Shown here: positions 25,526 through 34,328 of the stretch, piece by piece
Position numbering within the stretch: the first letter of the stretch is position 1
Layout: each line of letters begins with the position of its first letter
The notes under the pieces: model-generated
What the model was told of the DNA's origin: nothing
Databases searched by the model: none
The model's input: only the letters and a program-made list of their open reading frames with translations
From: Natronocella acetinitrilica
Lineage (GTDB): Bacteria > Pseudomonadota > Gammaproteobacteria > Nitrococcales > Aquisalimonadaceae
Length of the DNA stretch: 64,000 nt
Assembly (NCBI RefSeq): GCF_024170285.1
Contig: NZ_JALJXV010000001.1
Location: forward strand, 558,001 to 622,000
Direction: 5' to 3'
Position numbers and translations under genes: made by a program

Positions 25526-26962
25526 ATGGCGGCATACGCCAACTTCATCGCCGGACGCTGGCAGGACGGCGAGAGCGCCATCGCCAATCACAACCCGTCG
25601 GACACCAACGACATCATCGGCCACTATGCGCAGGCCGATGCCGAGCAGGTGCGGGAAGCCATCGCGGCCGCACGCCAGGCCCAGCCCGCCTGGGAGGCCG
25701 TGGGGCTGGAAGCGCGGAATGCAGTGCTACAGGCTATCGCCGAGGAATTGCAGGAGCGCGCCGAGGAACTGGGTACGCTACTGTCCCGGGAGGAAGGCAA
25801 GCCCCTGGCCGAAGGCGTCGGCGAGGTGCAGCGCGCGGCGCGCTTCTTCCACTATTACGCGGCCGAGGTCCACCGACAGATGGGGGAGACGGCGGATTCC
25901 GTACGCCCTGGTATCGAGGTGGATATCCGACGCGAGGCCGTCGGGGTGGTCGGTATCGTCGCCCCCTGGAATTTCCCCACCGCCATTCCCGCCTGGAAAA
26001 TCGCGCCGGCACTCGCCTATGGCAACGCCGTCGTGTTCAAGCCGGCCAACCTGGTCCCAGCCAGCGCCTGGGCCCTCGCCGAGATCATCAGCCGACAGAA
26101 CCTTCCGGCCGGCACCTTCAACCTGGTCATGGGCAGCGGTGGCAGCGTCGGTGAGGCACTGATCAGCAGCGCGGATATCGACGCGCTGAGCTTCACCGGA
26201 TCCTTATCCGTGGGCCGGCGGGTCGCCAGCGCCACGGCGGCGAACCTGGTGCGCTGCCAGCTGGAGATGGGCAGCAAGAATGCCCTGCTGGTGATGGACG
26301 ACGCCGACCTGGACCTTGCTGTGGAGGCGGCGCTGGCCGGCGGTTATTCAGGCACCGGCCAGAAGTGCACCGCCTCGTCTCGCCTCGTGGTGCATCGGGC
26401 TGTGCATGATGCATTTGTCGACAAGTTGTCGACGCGGCTGCGGAGCATGGTGGTGGGTCCGGCCACCGATCCTGCTACGCAAATGGGCCCGGTGGTGGAT
26501 GGCGCCGCCCTGAAGTCCATCCTGTCGGCGATTGCCAGCGCCGAGCAGGCTGGTGCCACCAGGGTTTGCGGTGGCGAGCGCCTCAGCCTGTCGACACCCG
26601 GCCACTACCTGTCACCTTGCCTGTTTACCGACACCGATAACGCCATGGAGGTCAACCGCCAGGAGATCTTTGGCCCCGTTGCGGCGGTCATCCCCATCGA
26701 CGACTTCGAACAGGGGCTCGCGGTGGTCAACGACACCCAATATGGGCTCACAGCGGGCATCGTGACCGACTCCCTGCACTACGCCACCCGTTTCCGGCGC
26801 GAGGCAAAGACCGGCTGCGTGATGGTCAACCTGCCCACCGCCGGCACCGATTTTCATGTGCCTTTCGGCGGTCGCAAGGCCTCGAGTTTTGGTCCACGGG
26901 AACAGGGACAGTACGCCCGGGAGTTCTACACCGCCGTCAAGACCAGCTATATCCGCGCCTGA
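25526..26962 (+). CDS. NAD(P)-dependent aldehyde dehydrogenase
   Basis: 478-residue ALDH superfamily enzyme. Seen: the cofactor motif VAPWNFPTAIPAWKIAPAL, the SFTGSLSVGRR loop, the catalytic Glu in LEMGSKN and the catalytic Cys in GQKCTASS near residue 285. It resembles semialdehyde dehydrogenases such as the alpha-ketoglutaric semialdehyde and succinic semialdehyde types; the exact substrate is not determinable. It is the first gene of a five-gene operon with tight spacing, divergent from the LysR gene. Confidence 0.88.
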   Translation: MAAYANFIAGRWQDGESAIANHNPSDTNDIIGHYAQADAEQVREAIAAARQAQPAWEAVGLEARNAVLQAIAEELQERAEELGTLLSREEGKPLAEGVGEVQRAARFFHYYAAEVHRQMGETADSVRPGIEVDIRREAVGVVGIVAPWNFPTAIPAWKIAPALAYGNAVVFKPANLVPASAWALAEIISRQNLPAGTFNLVMGSGGSVGEALISSADIDALSFTGSLSVGRRVASATAANLVRCQLEMGSKNALLVMDDADLDLAVEAALAGGYSGTGQKCTASSRLVVHRAVHDAFVDKLSTRLRSMVVGPATDPATQMGPVVDGAALKSILSAIASAEQAGATRVCGGERLSLSTPGHYLSPCLFTDTDNAMEVNRQEIFGPVAAVIPIDDFEQGLAVVNDTQYGLTAGIVTDSLHYATRFRREAKTGCVMVNLPTAGTDFHVPFGGRKASSFGPREQGQYAREFYTAVKTSYIRA

Positions 26963-26971
26963 GGAGGTCCC

Positions 26972-28024
26972 ATGGATTCCACCCCAGCCCAGGTGCCAGA
27001 AGGCGAGGATCTGGAGCGGCGCGCTGCCGAGTTGCATGACGCGATGCTGGTCGTTGACGGACTCCAGTACTCGCACTGGAACCGCGGCGTTCTCGAGGAG
27101 CTTCGGGCAGGCGGTCTCGCCGCGGTGCATGTGACCATCGCCTACCACGAACTGGCGCGGGAGACCCTGAGTCGGATCGGCGAGTGGAACCGGCGCTACC
27201 AGGTTCACGCGGACCTGATACGCCCCGTTCGCGAGATCAGCGACATTCGGCGGGCCCGCGATGAGGGCCGGGTGGGCATTTTCTACGGCTTCCAGAACTG
27301 CTCGCCCATCGAGGACGACATTGACCTGGTGGAGATCTTCCGTCAGCTAGGGGTCTTCGTCATGCAGCTCACCTACAATAACCAGAGCCTGCTTGGCACC
27401 GGCTGCTATGAAGAGGTGGACAGCGGGATCACCCGCTTCGGCCGGCAGGTCATCGCCGAGATGAACCGTGTCGGCATGCTGGTGGACATGTCCCACAGCG
27501 CCGAGCGCAGTACGCTGGAGGCCATCGAGCTGTCGCGGCGGCCCATCGTCATTTCCCACGCCAATCCGGCATCGTTTCACCCTGCCAGGCGCAACAAGTC
27601 CGATGCGGTGTTGCGCGCATTGGCGGAGTCCGGAGGCCTGCTCGGTTTCAGCGCCTATCCCTTCCATCTGCGTGGTGGTAGCGACTGCACCCTGGCCGAC
27701 TACTGCGACATGATCGCCCGCACCGCCGATCTCATGGGTATCGAGCATATCGGTATCGGCACCGATCTGTGTCAGCAGCAGCCGGCAGAGGTTCTCACCT
27801 GGATGCGCAATGGCCGCTGGGCCCGGGAGCTGGACTATGGCGAGGGCTCTGCAGAGCAGCCCGACTGGCCGACGCAACCGGATTGGTTCCGCAACGCTGC
27901 GGACTTTCCCCAGCTCACCAGGGGTCTTCTCGCCCACGGCTTCAGCGAGGATGACATTGCCCGCATCATGGGAGGAAACTGGTACCGGATACTCGAGGAC
28001 GGGACGCAACCGCGTTCCGCCTGA
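26972..28024 (+). CDS. M19 (membrane dipeptidase) family protein with altered metal site
   Basis: 350-residue TIM-barrel protein of peptidase family M19. The later His ligands are present (VDMSHSAERST and ISHANPASF followed by RRNKSD). The HxD ligand pair near the N-terminus of canonical dipeptidases is replaced (VVDGLQYSHWN), and the bridging Glu position reads GFQNCSPIED. The same changes occur, to my knowledge, in the M19-like protein encoded beside the Pseudomonas dimethylglycine catabolic genes (PA5396 type), so this is a distinct subfamily, not a decayed copy. No signal peptide; probably cytoplasmic. 9 bp after the aldehyde dehydrogenase gene. Confidence 0.82.
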   Translation: MDSTPAQVPEGEDLERRAAELHDAMLVVDGLQYSHWNRGVLEELRAGGLAAVHVTIAYHELARETLSRIGEWNRRYQVHADLIRPVREISDIRRARDEGRVGIFYGFQNCSPIEDDIDLVEIFRQLGVFVMQLTYNNQSLLGTGCYEEVDSGITRFGRQVIAEMNRVGMLVDMSHSAERSTLEAIELSRRPIVISHANPASFHPARRNKSDAVLRALAESGGLLGFSAYPFHLRGGSDCTLADYCDMIARTADLMGIEHIGIGTDLCQQQPAEVLTWMRNGRWARELDYGEGSAEQPDWPTQPDWFRNAADFPQLTRGLLAHGFSEDDIARIMGGNWYRILEDGTQPRSA

Positions 28025-28045
28025 CTCCCCTTGCGGAGGCGCGGG

Positions 28046-29821
28046 ATGGCGACGGTAATGCACGCGACAGGGAGCGCTCCTGGCGAGGCCACGACGGACG
28101 CGCCGGACGAGGACTTGCGACCGGCGGCCGAGGTCATGGATTTGGGCCGTCTCGGGTGCGGGCACCAGTCACGGTTGAGTTTTGTGCGCAGCCTGGTGCG
28201 GCAGATGTGCGCCCAGCGCTGGCGGATCCGACGGTTGCGATTCGACCTGGACAGCCATGGCTGCGGCAAGGCCATCTATCGCGTGGAAACCCGCGATGGC
28301 GATTTCGACTTCGTGGTTTTCGCCGACAAGCTGCGCCCCGAGGAGCGCAGCGACCGCGTCATTGCCGAACGCTGGGATCTCACCTGCGCACTGTGTCAGG
28401 CGCCAGTGGACGATGCCTATCTTGCCGAACTTGCGGCCAATGTGCCGCGTCAGGAAGCCGGGCGTTGCGACAGCCGGGTGCTAGTGCTGTCCCGGGCCAA
28501 CCGCAGCGCGCGCAATTTCGACGCCGTGCTGGACCGGCTGGCGGCGGGGGAGCAGCCCGACCCGGCCTGGTTCGCACGGGTCGGCTACCTGTATCGCACC
28601 ACCGCTGTTTACGGCAACGGCAAGTTCGGCATTGCCGATTTCGCCCGGCTGCAGCGCTGGCCCGCTTTTGCCCGACCGTTCAGCGCCCAGATGCTGACGG
28701 TCTACCTGGTGCGCGCCTTCAGCCTGGACCAGATCGAACACATGGCCCGCTGCAAGTCACCGCGGACCGCAGTCCCCATGGATCGGGCCATGGCCCGGTA
28801 CCTGGGTATCGGCAACTCCACCGGGCTTGGCATGGCGCCTTTCCTGATCCGCCACCCGCGGCTCATCAACCGTTGGGTCTGGAACCGGGAGCGCGGGCTG
28901 GCCAGGGTGCTGAGCGCGTCACGGACACCATCCATGGAGTTGCTTCACCGTCTGGAGGTCCTGACCCGGCGCGCCCGCACTCACGTCGCACAGTGGCTTG
29001 CCGACGATCCGGCACAGCAGGCGGCGAATCAGATCACCATTCGCGAGCTGGGGAGCCTGTTGCGCTGGATTCGCTGGCAGCGACGGCACGCGGCACTGCC
29101 CGACAGCCCCTGGCGGCGCCTTTTCACCAGCGCCCGGCGACGCTGGAGCGTTGAAACCCAGGAGCTGCTCGTAAGCCTGTTGCTTGAGCTCCATCCGGAA
29201 CTGGTGGACTCGCTGGAAGACGACATGCTGGCCCCGGAGCGGGATGATCTGCGCCCGGACATGTCAGCGCAGACCCTCAAGCAACTGGTGGAAAGCCGGT
29301 ATGTCTGGGCCCTGGCCTACGATTTCGATCAGCCCGATCAGATGCACTACTTCTGGTACCGCTCGGAGGAAAAAGAGGAACCCCGGCTCGGGGTGCGCCA
29401 CGAGGAGCCGGGTGCCGAACGGGAAATGGACCTGGGTATCGCCCGGCTGGTGGCTGGCTGCCACCGCGATCTTGCAGCCTTCCTGCGACACCAGCCCGAG
29501 GCCGGCGTGGTGGATTTTCTCATCGACTACCCGCAACATCGGGGTATCGTCCGACGCGTCCAGAACGTGGGCGACCTGCACTACGGCGAAGTGCGGGCCA
29601 ACCTGTTGGCCGTCGACTGCCTGCCCATCCATCTGCTGCGGTGCAAGCTTGCCTTTTTCGGAGCCACCAAGTTCGATCCGCGATCCGACCGCTGGGTCCG
29701 TATCACGCTATTCCAGGGGGCGCCGCTGCCGGATGAACTCCACCACGAGCCTGATCCCGACTGGTGTTTCCCGGTGATGCCGGAGGGCGGCGAGGCCACT
29801 GGTGAAAATATCTGCCAATGA
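28046..29821 (+). CDS. Unrecognised 591-residue protein of the creatininase/DUF3726 operon
   Basis: I do not recognise a named domain. The protein is soluble, arginine-rich and shows no signal peptide or membrane helix. It contains a CxxC (LTCALCQAP) near residue 113, a GCGKAIYRVE segment near 76 and a C-terminal block including DFLIDYPQHRGIVRRVQN and YGEVRANLLAVDCLP. ATG 28046 has GGAGG 6 bp upstream; TTG 28031 is less likely. It overlaps the DUF3726 gene by 20 bp, so it is cotranslated with it. Function unknown; its place between a dipeptidase-like and a DUF3726 protein suggests a role in the same pathway. Confidence 0.75.
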   Translation: MATVMHATGSAPGEATTDAPDEDLRPAAEVMDLGRLGCGHQSRLSFVRSLVRQMCAQRWRIRRLRFDLDSHGCGKAIYRVETRDGDFDFVVFADKLRPEERSDRVIAERWDLTCALCQAPVDDAYLAELAANVPRQEAGRCDSRVLVLSRANRSARNFDAVLDRLAAGEQPDPAWFARVGYLYRTTAVYGNGKFGIADFARLQRWPAFARPFSAQMLTVYLVRAFSLDQIEHMARCKSPRTAVPMDRAMARYLGIGNSTGLGMAPFLIRHPRLINRWVWNRERGLARVLSASRTPSMELLHRLEVLTRRARTHVAQWLADDPAQQAANQITIRELGSLLRWIRWQRRHAALPDSPWRRLFTSARRRWSVETQELLVSLLLELHPELVDSLEDDMLAPERDDLRPDMSAQTLKQLVESRYVWALAYDFDQPDQMHYFWYRSEEKEEPRLGVRHEEPGAEREMDLGIARLVAGCHRDLAAFLRHQPEAGVVDFLIDYPQHRGIVRRVQNVGDLHYGEVRANLLAVDCLPIHLLRCKLAFFGATKFDPRSDRWVRITLFQGAPLPDELHHEPDPDWCFPVMPEGGEATGENICQ

Positions 29822-30563
29822 ACTGCTGACCACCGTCGGAAAGGCCTTCGAAGGGCTGGGATTCGCCCCCGGCGACCGCGAGGACGCCGCCGCCATGGTG
29901 GCCTGGCTGGAGCTGCATGGCCTGAACGGGCTGGCGGAACTGGAAAAGGCGCTGGACTTCCTGGACCAGGAGACGGATCCCCGGCCACGGACACTTTTCC
30001 GGTCCAGCGGGTTGCGGGTGTTCGACGCGGGTGGCGCCAGCGTGCTTGCCGGCGGCGCCCTGGCGGTGGATGCCGGTGTCGCCATGGCCCGGCATGTTGC
30101 CCTGGCCACGGTCCGTCTCGAGCACTGCCACAATCGCCTGCTCATCATCGGCTACCTTGCCCGCAGCGCGAGCCTGGGCGTCAGCGTGCTGGCGTCCTGG
30201 GGCAATGCGCGGCGCGACCCCAGACGTTACGTGGCGTCGCTGCGAGCAGGGGATGGAGCCCCCACCCTGCGCGCCTGGACCACAAGCGTTTCCAGTGGCG
30301 ATGTGTTCGATCAGGGGCTCACCCTGGTTTTCAGCCGTAATCTCGACCTGTTGCCCCAGTTGCACCTGGACGAGGCATCGGAGCGCGTGCTGCTCTCCGT
30401 CGAGGGGGCCAGCCTGGACGCTGCTGAAGCTGCCTGCATCGAGCATGGCATCACGCTGGACGATGCCCTTTGGCAGCGCCTCGGAATTCTCGCCCGACGG
30501 GTGCTGGTGGCTGCGTCCGAGCAGTCGCGTCGCGGAGCCGGCGAGCTTTCACCGGGTGACTGA
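29802..30563 (+). CDS. DUF3726 domain protein
   Basis: 253-residue protein. The N-terminal 40 residues (SANELLTTVGKAFEGLGFAP) resemble the start of Ldh_2-type malate/lactate dehydrogenases, and the whole fits DUF3726, a family of unknown function. A Rossmann glycine motif was not found, so dehydrogenase activity is not supported. GTG start within the end of the preceding gene (20-bp overlap). Confidence 0.65.
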   Translation: MKISANELLTTVGKAFEGLGFAPGDREDAAAMVAWLELHGLNGLAELEKALDFLDQETDPRPRTLFRSSGLRVFDAGGASVLAGGALAVDAGVAMARHVALATVRLEHCHNRLLIIGYLARSASLGVSVLASWGNARRDPRRYVASLRAGDGAPTLRAWTTSVSSGDVFDQGLTLVFSRNLDLLPQLHLDEASERVLLSVEGASLDAAEAACIEHGITLDDALWQRLGILARRVLVAASEQSRRGAGELSPGD

Positions 30564-30610
30564 ACCGGTTAGCCTCAGCGATACGGTTCCACTCGGAGGT
30601 AGACCATTTC

Positions 30611-31420
30611 ATGGCCGATATCGCGCTGCGCCACTGGCAGGACATGACCACCGGCCAGGCGGCCACGCTTGCAGAGTCAGATCCGGTGGTGGTGTTGCCG
30701 GTGGCTGCCATCGAGCAGCACGGCCCGCATCTGCCCTTATCCACGGATTACGACATCGGCATCGGCTTGCTGGAGGCCGCAGCCCGGGAACTGGAGCCTG
30801 ATTTTCCCCTGTGGATGCTGCCGCCCATGGCGGTGGGAGCCAGCATGGAGCATCAGGACTTTGCCGGCAGCCTCAGCCTCGACCCGGAACTCGCCATCGC
30901 CACCATCCGCCAGTACGGCGCAGCTGTTGCCCGGGCCGGCGTACGGCGCCTGGTTCTGCACAACAGTCACGGGGGCAATCGTCAGGTGCTGGATCTGGCC
31001 GGTCTGTATCTGCGCAGGGATCACGGCCTGCTGGTGGTCAAGGCCAACTACTTCCGCACGCCGCTGCCGGATGACCTGGGCCTGTCGGCTGCGGAACTCC
31101 GCCACGGGCTCCATGGCGGCACCATCGAGACGGCCATGATGCTGCATCTGCGACCCGATGCCGTGGATATGGCCCAGGCCACCACGGCGGTCTCCCTGGG
31201 GCAGACCCTGGAGCGTGACCTGCGTCGAGTCGGACCGGGGGGCGACGCATCGTTCTCCTGGATGGCCCAGGACCTCAACGCAGCCGGCGTTGTGGGTGAT
31301 GCGCTTCGGGCGGATCCGGCACTGGGCGAGTTACTGGTGGCACATTATGCGGCGGCGCTCGCGGATGTGTTGCGGGATGCCCGCGATTTCCCGCTGGCAA
31401 GCCTTGGCAGCGAGGGCTGA
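30611..31420 (+). CDS. Creatininase family amidohydrolase
   Basis: 269-residue metal-dependent amidohydrolase. Metal and catalytic positions of the creatininase fold are present: EQHGPHLPLSTD near residue 36 (Glu, His, Asp), HNSHGGNRQV near 117, and HGGTIETAMML near 170 (His, Glu). Characterised relatives hydrolyse creatinine, act in mycofactocin maturation (MftE) or deformylate an archaeal riboflavin precursor (ArfB), so the reaction cannot be fixed here. CGGAGG precedes the ATG. It ends the operon, convergent with ribA 8 bp away. Confidence 0.88.
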   Translation: MADIALRHWQDMTTGQAATLAESDPVVVLPVAAIEQHGPHLPLSTDYDIGIGLLEAAARELEPDFPLWMLPPMAVGASMEHQDFAGSLSLDPELAIATIRQYGAAVARAGVRRLVLHNSHGGNRQVLDLAGLYLRRDHGLLVVKANYFRTPLPDDLGLSAAELRHGLHGGTIETAMMLHLRPDAVDMAQATTAVSLGQTLERDLRRVGPGGDASFSWMAQDLNAAGVVGDALRADPALGELLVAHYAAALADVLRDARDFPLASLGSEG

Positions 31421-31428
31421 CGCCGGCC

Positions 31429-32535
31429 TCAGGCCTTGCGCAGCAGTTCTTCCAGGAAATGACCGGCGCGATCCGCCTTGGTGGTCAGGTAGCGGGCATT
31501 GTGCCGGTTGAGCTTGCCAAGCAACGGCTGCCGGTCCGCAACGTCGATGCCTGCCTCTTGCAGGGCGCGCACCTTGTCCGGGTTGTTGGTCAGCAGTCGT
31601 ACCCGATCGATGCCCAGGGTCTGTAACATCTCCACCGCAGCCTCGTAGCGGCGCTCGTCGGCGCCAAAGCCCAGCGAGCAGTCGGCGTCCACCGTATCCA
31701 TGCCCTGATCCTGCAGCCTGTAGGCACGCAGCTTGTTCGCGAGACCGATACCGCGCCCCTCCTGGGCCAGGTAGAGCAGGACGCCGCCTCCGGTGTTGGC
31801 AATCTCCCGCACGCTGCCCCGCAGTTGCTCCCCGCAATCGCAGCGCAGGCTGCCGAACAGATCGCCGGTCAGGCAGGCGGAATGCAGCCTCACCGGCACC
31901 GGGTTCGGCCATGTCTTGGGGTCGCCAATGAGGACCGCCACATGTTCCTGAACCCCATTGGCTTCGCGGAAAAGCACGAAGCGGCTTTCCTCGGAATCGG
32001 CAAGGGGCACGATGGCATCGCTGGTCTCGCTGACCTGCAGTCGGGGGCTGCTGGCCAGGGCCAGGGCCTGATCTGCAGGCACGTCGAGTATGGTGCCATC
32101 CTTGATAAGGGCAGCGAGTTCCTCGCGGTGCACCGGGCCGGTGCCCGTGACCAGGGCCGCAGGCAGCAGGCGGCTGGCACGGACCACCGCCAGTGCCGCT
32201 GATTCCAGCGGCGTGACCGGGCGGGCGCGGTCGGCGATTTCCGCTGGTGTGGTGTCGTGGCGGGCGGTGCAGAGGTCGACGATCTCCGAAACCGGTATGC
32301 CGTCGGGCAGCAGCAGGCTCATGGCCGCGCTGGCATGATTGGCAATTCCGGTCCAGCGAGCCCGATGCGACGTCACCGCCAGTCGAGTTTTCTCGCACCC
32401 CAGAACGCGCAGGCGATTGATCAGGGCAGGTGTCAGTCCCTCCACCGCTGCGACGAGCACACCCGCCTCGGGACCGGAAATGTGAACCGGTTGCCCTCTT
32501 CTGATATCGAATACTGCGCGTTCTGCCTGTTGCAT
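31429..32535 (-). CDS. ribA: GTP cyclohydrolase II with N-terminal extension
   Basis: 368 residues. The C-terminal 200 residues are GTP cyclohydrolase II: the zinc site CLTGDLFGSLRCDC (C-x10-C-x-C), EQLRG, LYLAQEGRGIGL with the catalytic Arg, and LLTNNPDK. The N-terminal 150 residues do not show the RibB synthase signature and look like a degenerate or different domain. The enzyme opens GTP to 2,5-diamino-6-ribosylamino-pyrimidinone phosphate. ATG 32535 with GGAG 5 bp upstream is preferred over TTG 32559. It is divergent from a RibD-type reductase gene and sits with pterin-type genes, so it may serve a dedicated pathway rather than riboflavin supply. Confidence 0.9.
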   Translation of the reverse strand: MQQAERAVFDIRRGQPVHISGPEAGVLVAAVEGLTPALINRLRVLGCEKTRLAVTSHRARWTGIANHASAAMSLLLPDGIPVSEIVDLCTARHDTTPAEIADRARPVTPLESAALAVVRASRLLPAALVTGTGPVHREELAALIKDGTILDVPADQALALASSPRLQVSETSDAIVPLADSEESRFVLFREANGVQEHVAVLIGDPKTWPNPVPVRLHSACLTGDLFGSLRCDCGEQLRGSVREIANTGGGVLLYLAQEGRGIGLANKLRAYRLQDQGMDTVDADCSLGFGADERRYEAAVEMLQTLGIDRVRLLTNNPDKVRALQEAGIDVADRQPLLGKLNRHNARYLTTKADRAGHFLEELLRKA

Positions 32536-32626
32536 GCTCCAGTTCCCTGCAGGTGGCAATCGCTTGTAGACACGTAATGTGCCTTGAAGTGCGATTTGCC
32601 AGCATTTGATGTTAACCGAGGACCCA
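32536..32626. promoter_or_regulatory. Divergent promoter region of the ribA and RibD-reductase genes
   Basis: 91 bp, comparatively AT-rich. No FMN riboswitch structure is visible, which argues against ordinary riboflavin control. No individual -10/-35 pair was convincing. Confidence 0.4.
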
Positions 32627-33424
32627 ATGACACGGATAGACGAAAACCTGGCCTGGACGTTACTACGGGACCGCGCCGCTGAGCGCCGGGCCGGCGGCGT
32701 CGCCTTCCGTCCGTCTGCTGATGGCCAGTGGTGGGCGAGCCATGCGGCGGATGAATCGGCCGCTGCACTATTCGAGCTCTACGCGCCGCTTGCCGCCCGA
32801 GCCGACTTTGTAGTCGCCCAGCTTGGTCAGAGCCTGGACGGTCGCATCGCCACCAGCACTGGCCATTCCCACTTCGTCACCGGGCCCGACGATATTCGCC
32901 ACCTCCACCGCCTGCGCGCCTTGAGCGACGCAGTGGTGGTGGGCGCCGGGACGGTTGCAGCGGATGATCCGCGACTGACCGTGCGAGAGGTGACTGGCGA
33001 AAACCCGGTTCGGGTGGTGCTGGACCCCCATGGACGGCTCTCGCCCAAGCACGGGCTGTTCACCGACGGCGCCGCCTCGACGTTGCTGTGTCACGGTGCT
33101 GGTCTGCGTCCGGCCACCACTGCAGTGGAGACCTTGGCCGTGCCGATCACCGAGGAGGGGCTGGACCCCCGGGTGCTGCTGGCGTGTCTGCGCGAGCGCG
33201 GTCTGCGCCGGGTTCTGATCGAAGGCGGTGGCCAAACGGTCTCACGCTGTCTGCACGCCGGCGTGCTGGACCGGCTCTACATCACCGTGGCCCCCATGCT
33301 CATCGGCTCCGGTATCCACGGTATCAGTTTACCCGAGATTGCAAGCCTCGATGAGGCGCTCCGCCCCAATTGCCGTCGCCGCTACCTGGGAGAAGACACG
33401 CTCTACGAGTTCAGCTGGGACTGA
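32627..33424 (+). CDS. RibD C-terminal-type (pyrimidine) reductase, no deaminase domain
   Basis: 265-residue protein. A 60-residue N-terminal region precedes a RibD_C/DHFR-like reductase domain, with FVVAQLGQSLDGRIATSTG, AVVVGAGTVAADDPRLTVR and LIEGGGQTVSR. There is no RibD deaminase zinc motif. Homologues reduce the ribosyl to the ribityl side chain of the product of GTP cyclohydrolase II. ATG 32627 is chosen because GAGG (32618-32621) is 5 bp upstream. Its 3' end overlaps the flippase-like gene on the other strand by 14 bp. Confidence 0.85.
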   Translation: MTRIDENLAWTLLRDRAAERRAGGVAFRPSADGQWWASHAADESAAALFELYAPLAARADFVVAQLGQSLDGRIATSTGHSHFVTGPDDIRHLHRLRALSDAVVVGAGTVAADDPRLTVREVTGENPVRVVLDPHGRLSPKHGLFTDGAASTLLCHGAGLRPATTAVETLAVPITEEGLDPRVLLACLRERGLRRVLIEGGGQTVSRCLHAGVLDRLYITVAPMLIGSGIHGISLPEIASLDEALRPNCRRRYLGEDTLYEFSWD

Positions 33425-34328
33425 CCAGCGCCGTCCGCCGCCGGGTTTCCATCCACAGCACCAGTGCCCCCGGTAGCGTCCCGGCAAGCACCAGCAGGCC
33501 GTAGGCGATGGCGATGGCCACACCCTGCGCAGGATCAAGCCCGGCCAGTGCCCAGATGGCCGCGGCAGCGCCCTCGCGCAGACCCCAGCCGGCAAAGCTG
33601 ACCGGGATGAGCATGGCCAGCAGCACCAGCGGAATCAGGGGCAGCAGTTGCAGCGTCGGCGTCGCATCGCCTACGGCCCGGGCCGCGGCCAGATAAACCA
33701 GCAGGTAGCTCAGGACCACGGTCAGGGAGGTAAACAGTTGCACTGGCAGGGCGTTGCGGTTGAGCAGGGCGCGGCGCAGATCCAGCACCAGTGCGCGCCC
33801 GCTTCGTTGTTGCCAGAGCAGTTTCCCCAGGGCGAACCACGTCAGCATGCAGGCCAGCAGGCCTGCATGCACCCAGAGGTAGGGCCGGACGGCCAGCACA
33901 TCCGCCAGAACCAACAGGCTGGCCACGGCGATCAGGGCCATGGCGAGCTGACCGGAGCCACGCTCCAGAATCACACCGTGCACGGCAGCCCGGCGTCGGT
34001 GGGCTCGCCCGGCATGCCGCCAGGCGCGAGCCACATCTCCCAGCACGCCTCCCGGCAGAACCTGATTGATGAAGCTCGCAAGATAGTATTCGCGCACGGC
34101 GAATGGCACGGGCATCGCCAGCCGGAGCCGCGAGGCCGTGTAGCGCCAGCGCCAGGCGGATAGCAGGGTCTGCGCGATGGTGATGGCCAGCGCCGCCGTC
34201 ACCCAGCCCGGATGCAGCCCGGCCAGTGTCGAAACAATCACGGCAGGGTCCAGCAGCCAGGCAAGCAGCAGTAGCAGGCCCAGGCTGACGGCCATTCTGG
34301 CGATCATGGCAAGGGGGTGCCCGTTCAT
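33411..34328 (-). CDS. Flippase-like (UPF0104/LPG synthase TM) membrane protein
   Basis: 305-residue integral membrane protein with about eight hydrophobic helices. It fits the lysylphosphatidylglycerol synthetase transmembrane/AglD-like family, whose members include flippase-like proteins (INQVLPGGVLGDVARAWR is the conserved family segment near residue 70). ATG 34328 overlaps the methyltransferase stop codon (ATGA). Last gene of the minus-strand operon. A transport or lipid-linked transfer role for the cluster product is inference. Confidence 0.8.
   Translation of the reverse strand: MNGHPLAMIARMAVSLGLLLLLAWLLDPAVIVSTLAGLHPGWVTAALAITIAQTLLSAWRWRYTASRLRLAMPVPFAVREYYLASFINQVLPGGVLGDVARAWRHAGRAHRRRAAVHGVILERGSGQLAMALIAVASLLVLADVLAVRPYLWVHAGLLACMLTWFALGKLLWQQRSGRALVLDLRRALLNRNALPVQLFTSLTVVLSYLLVYLAAARAVGDATPTLQLLPLIPLVLLAMLIPVSFAGWGLREGAAAAIWALAGLDPAQGVAIAIAYGLLVLAGTLPGALVLWMETRRRTALVSPS

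Noticed and set aside
32536-32626. FMN riboswitch ahead of ribA or the reductase gene
   Set aside because: The 91-bp gap is too short and lacks the conserved RFN-element stems.
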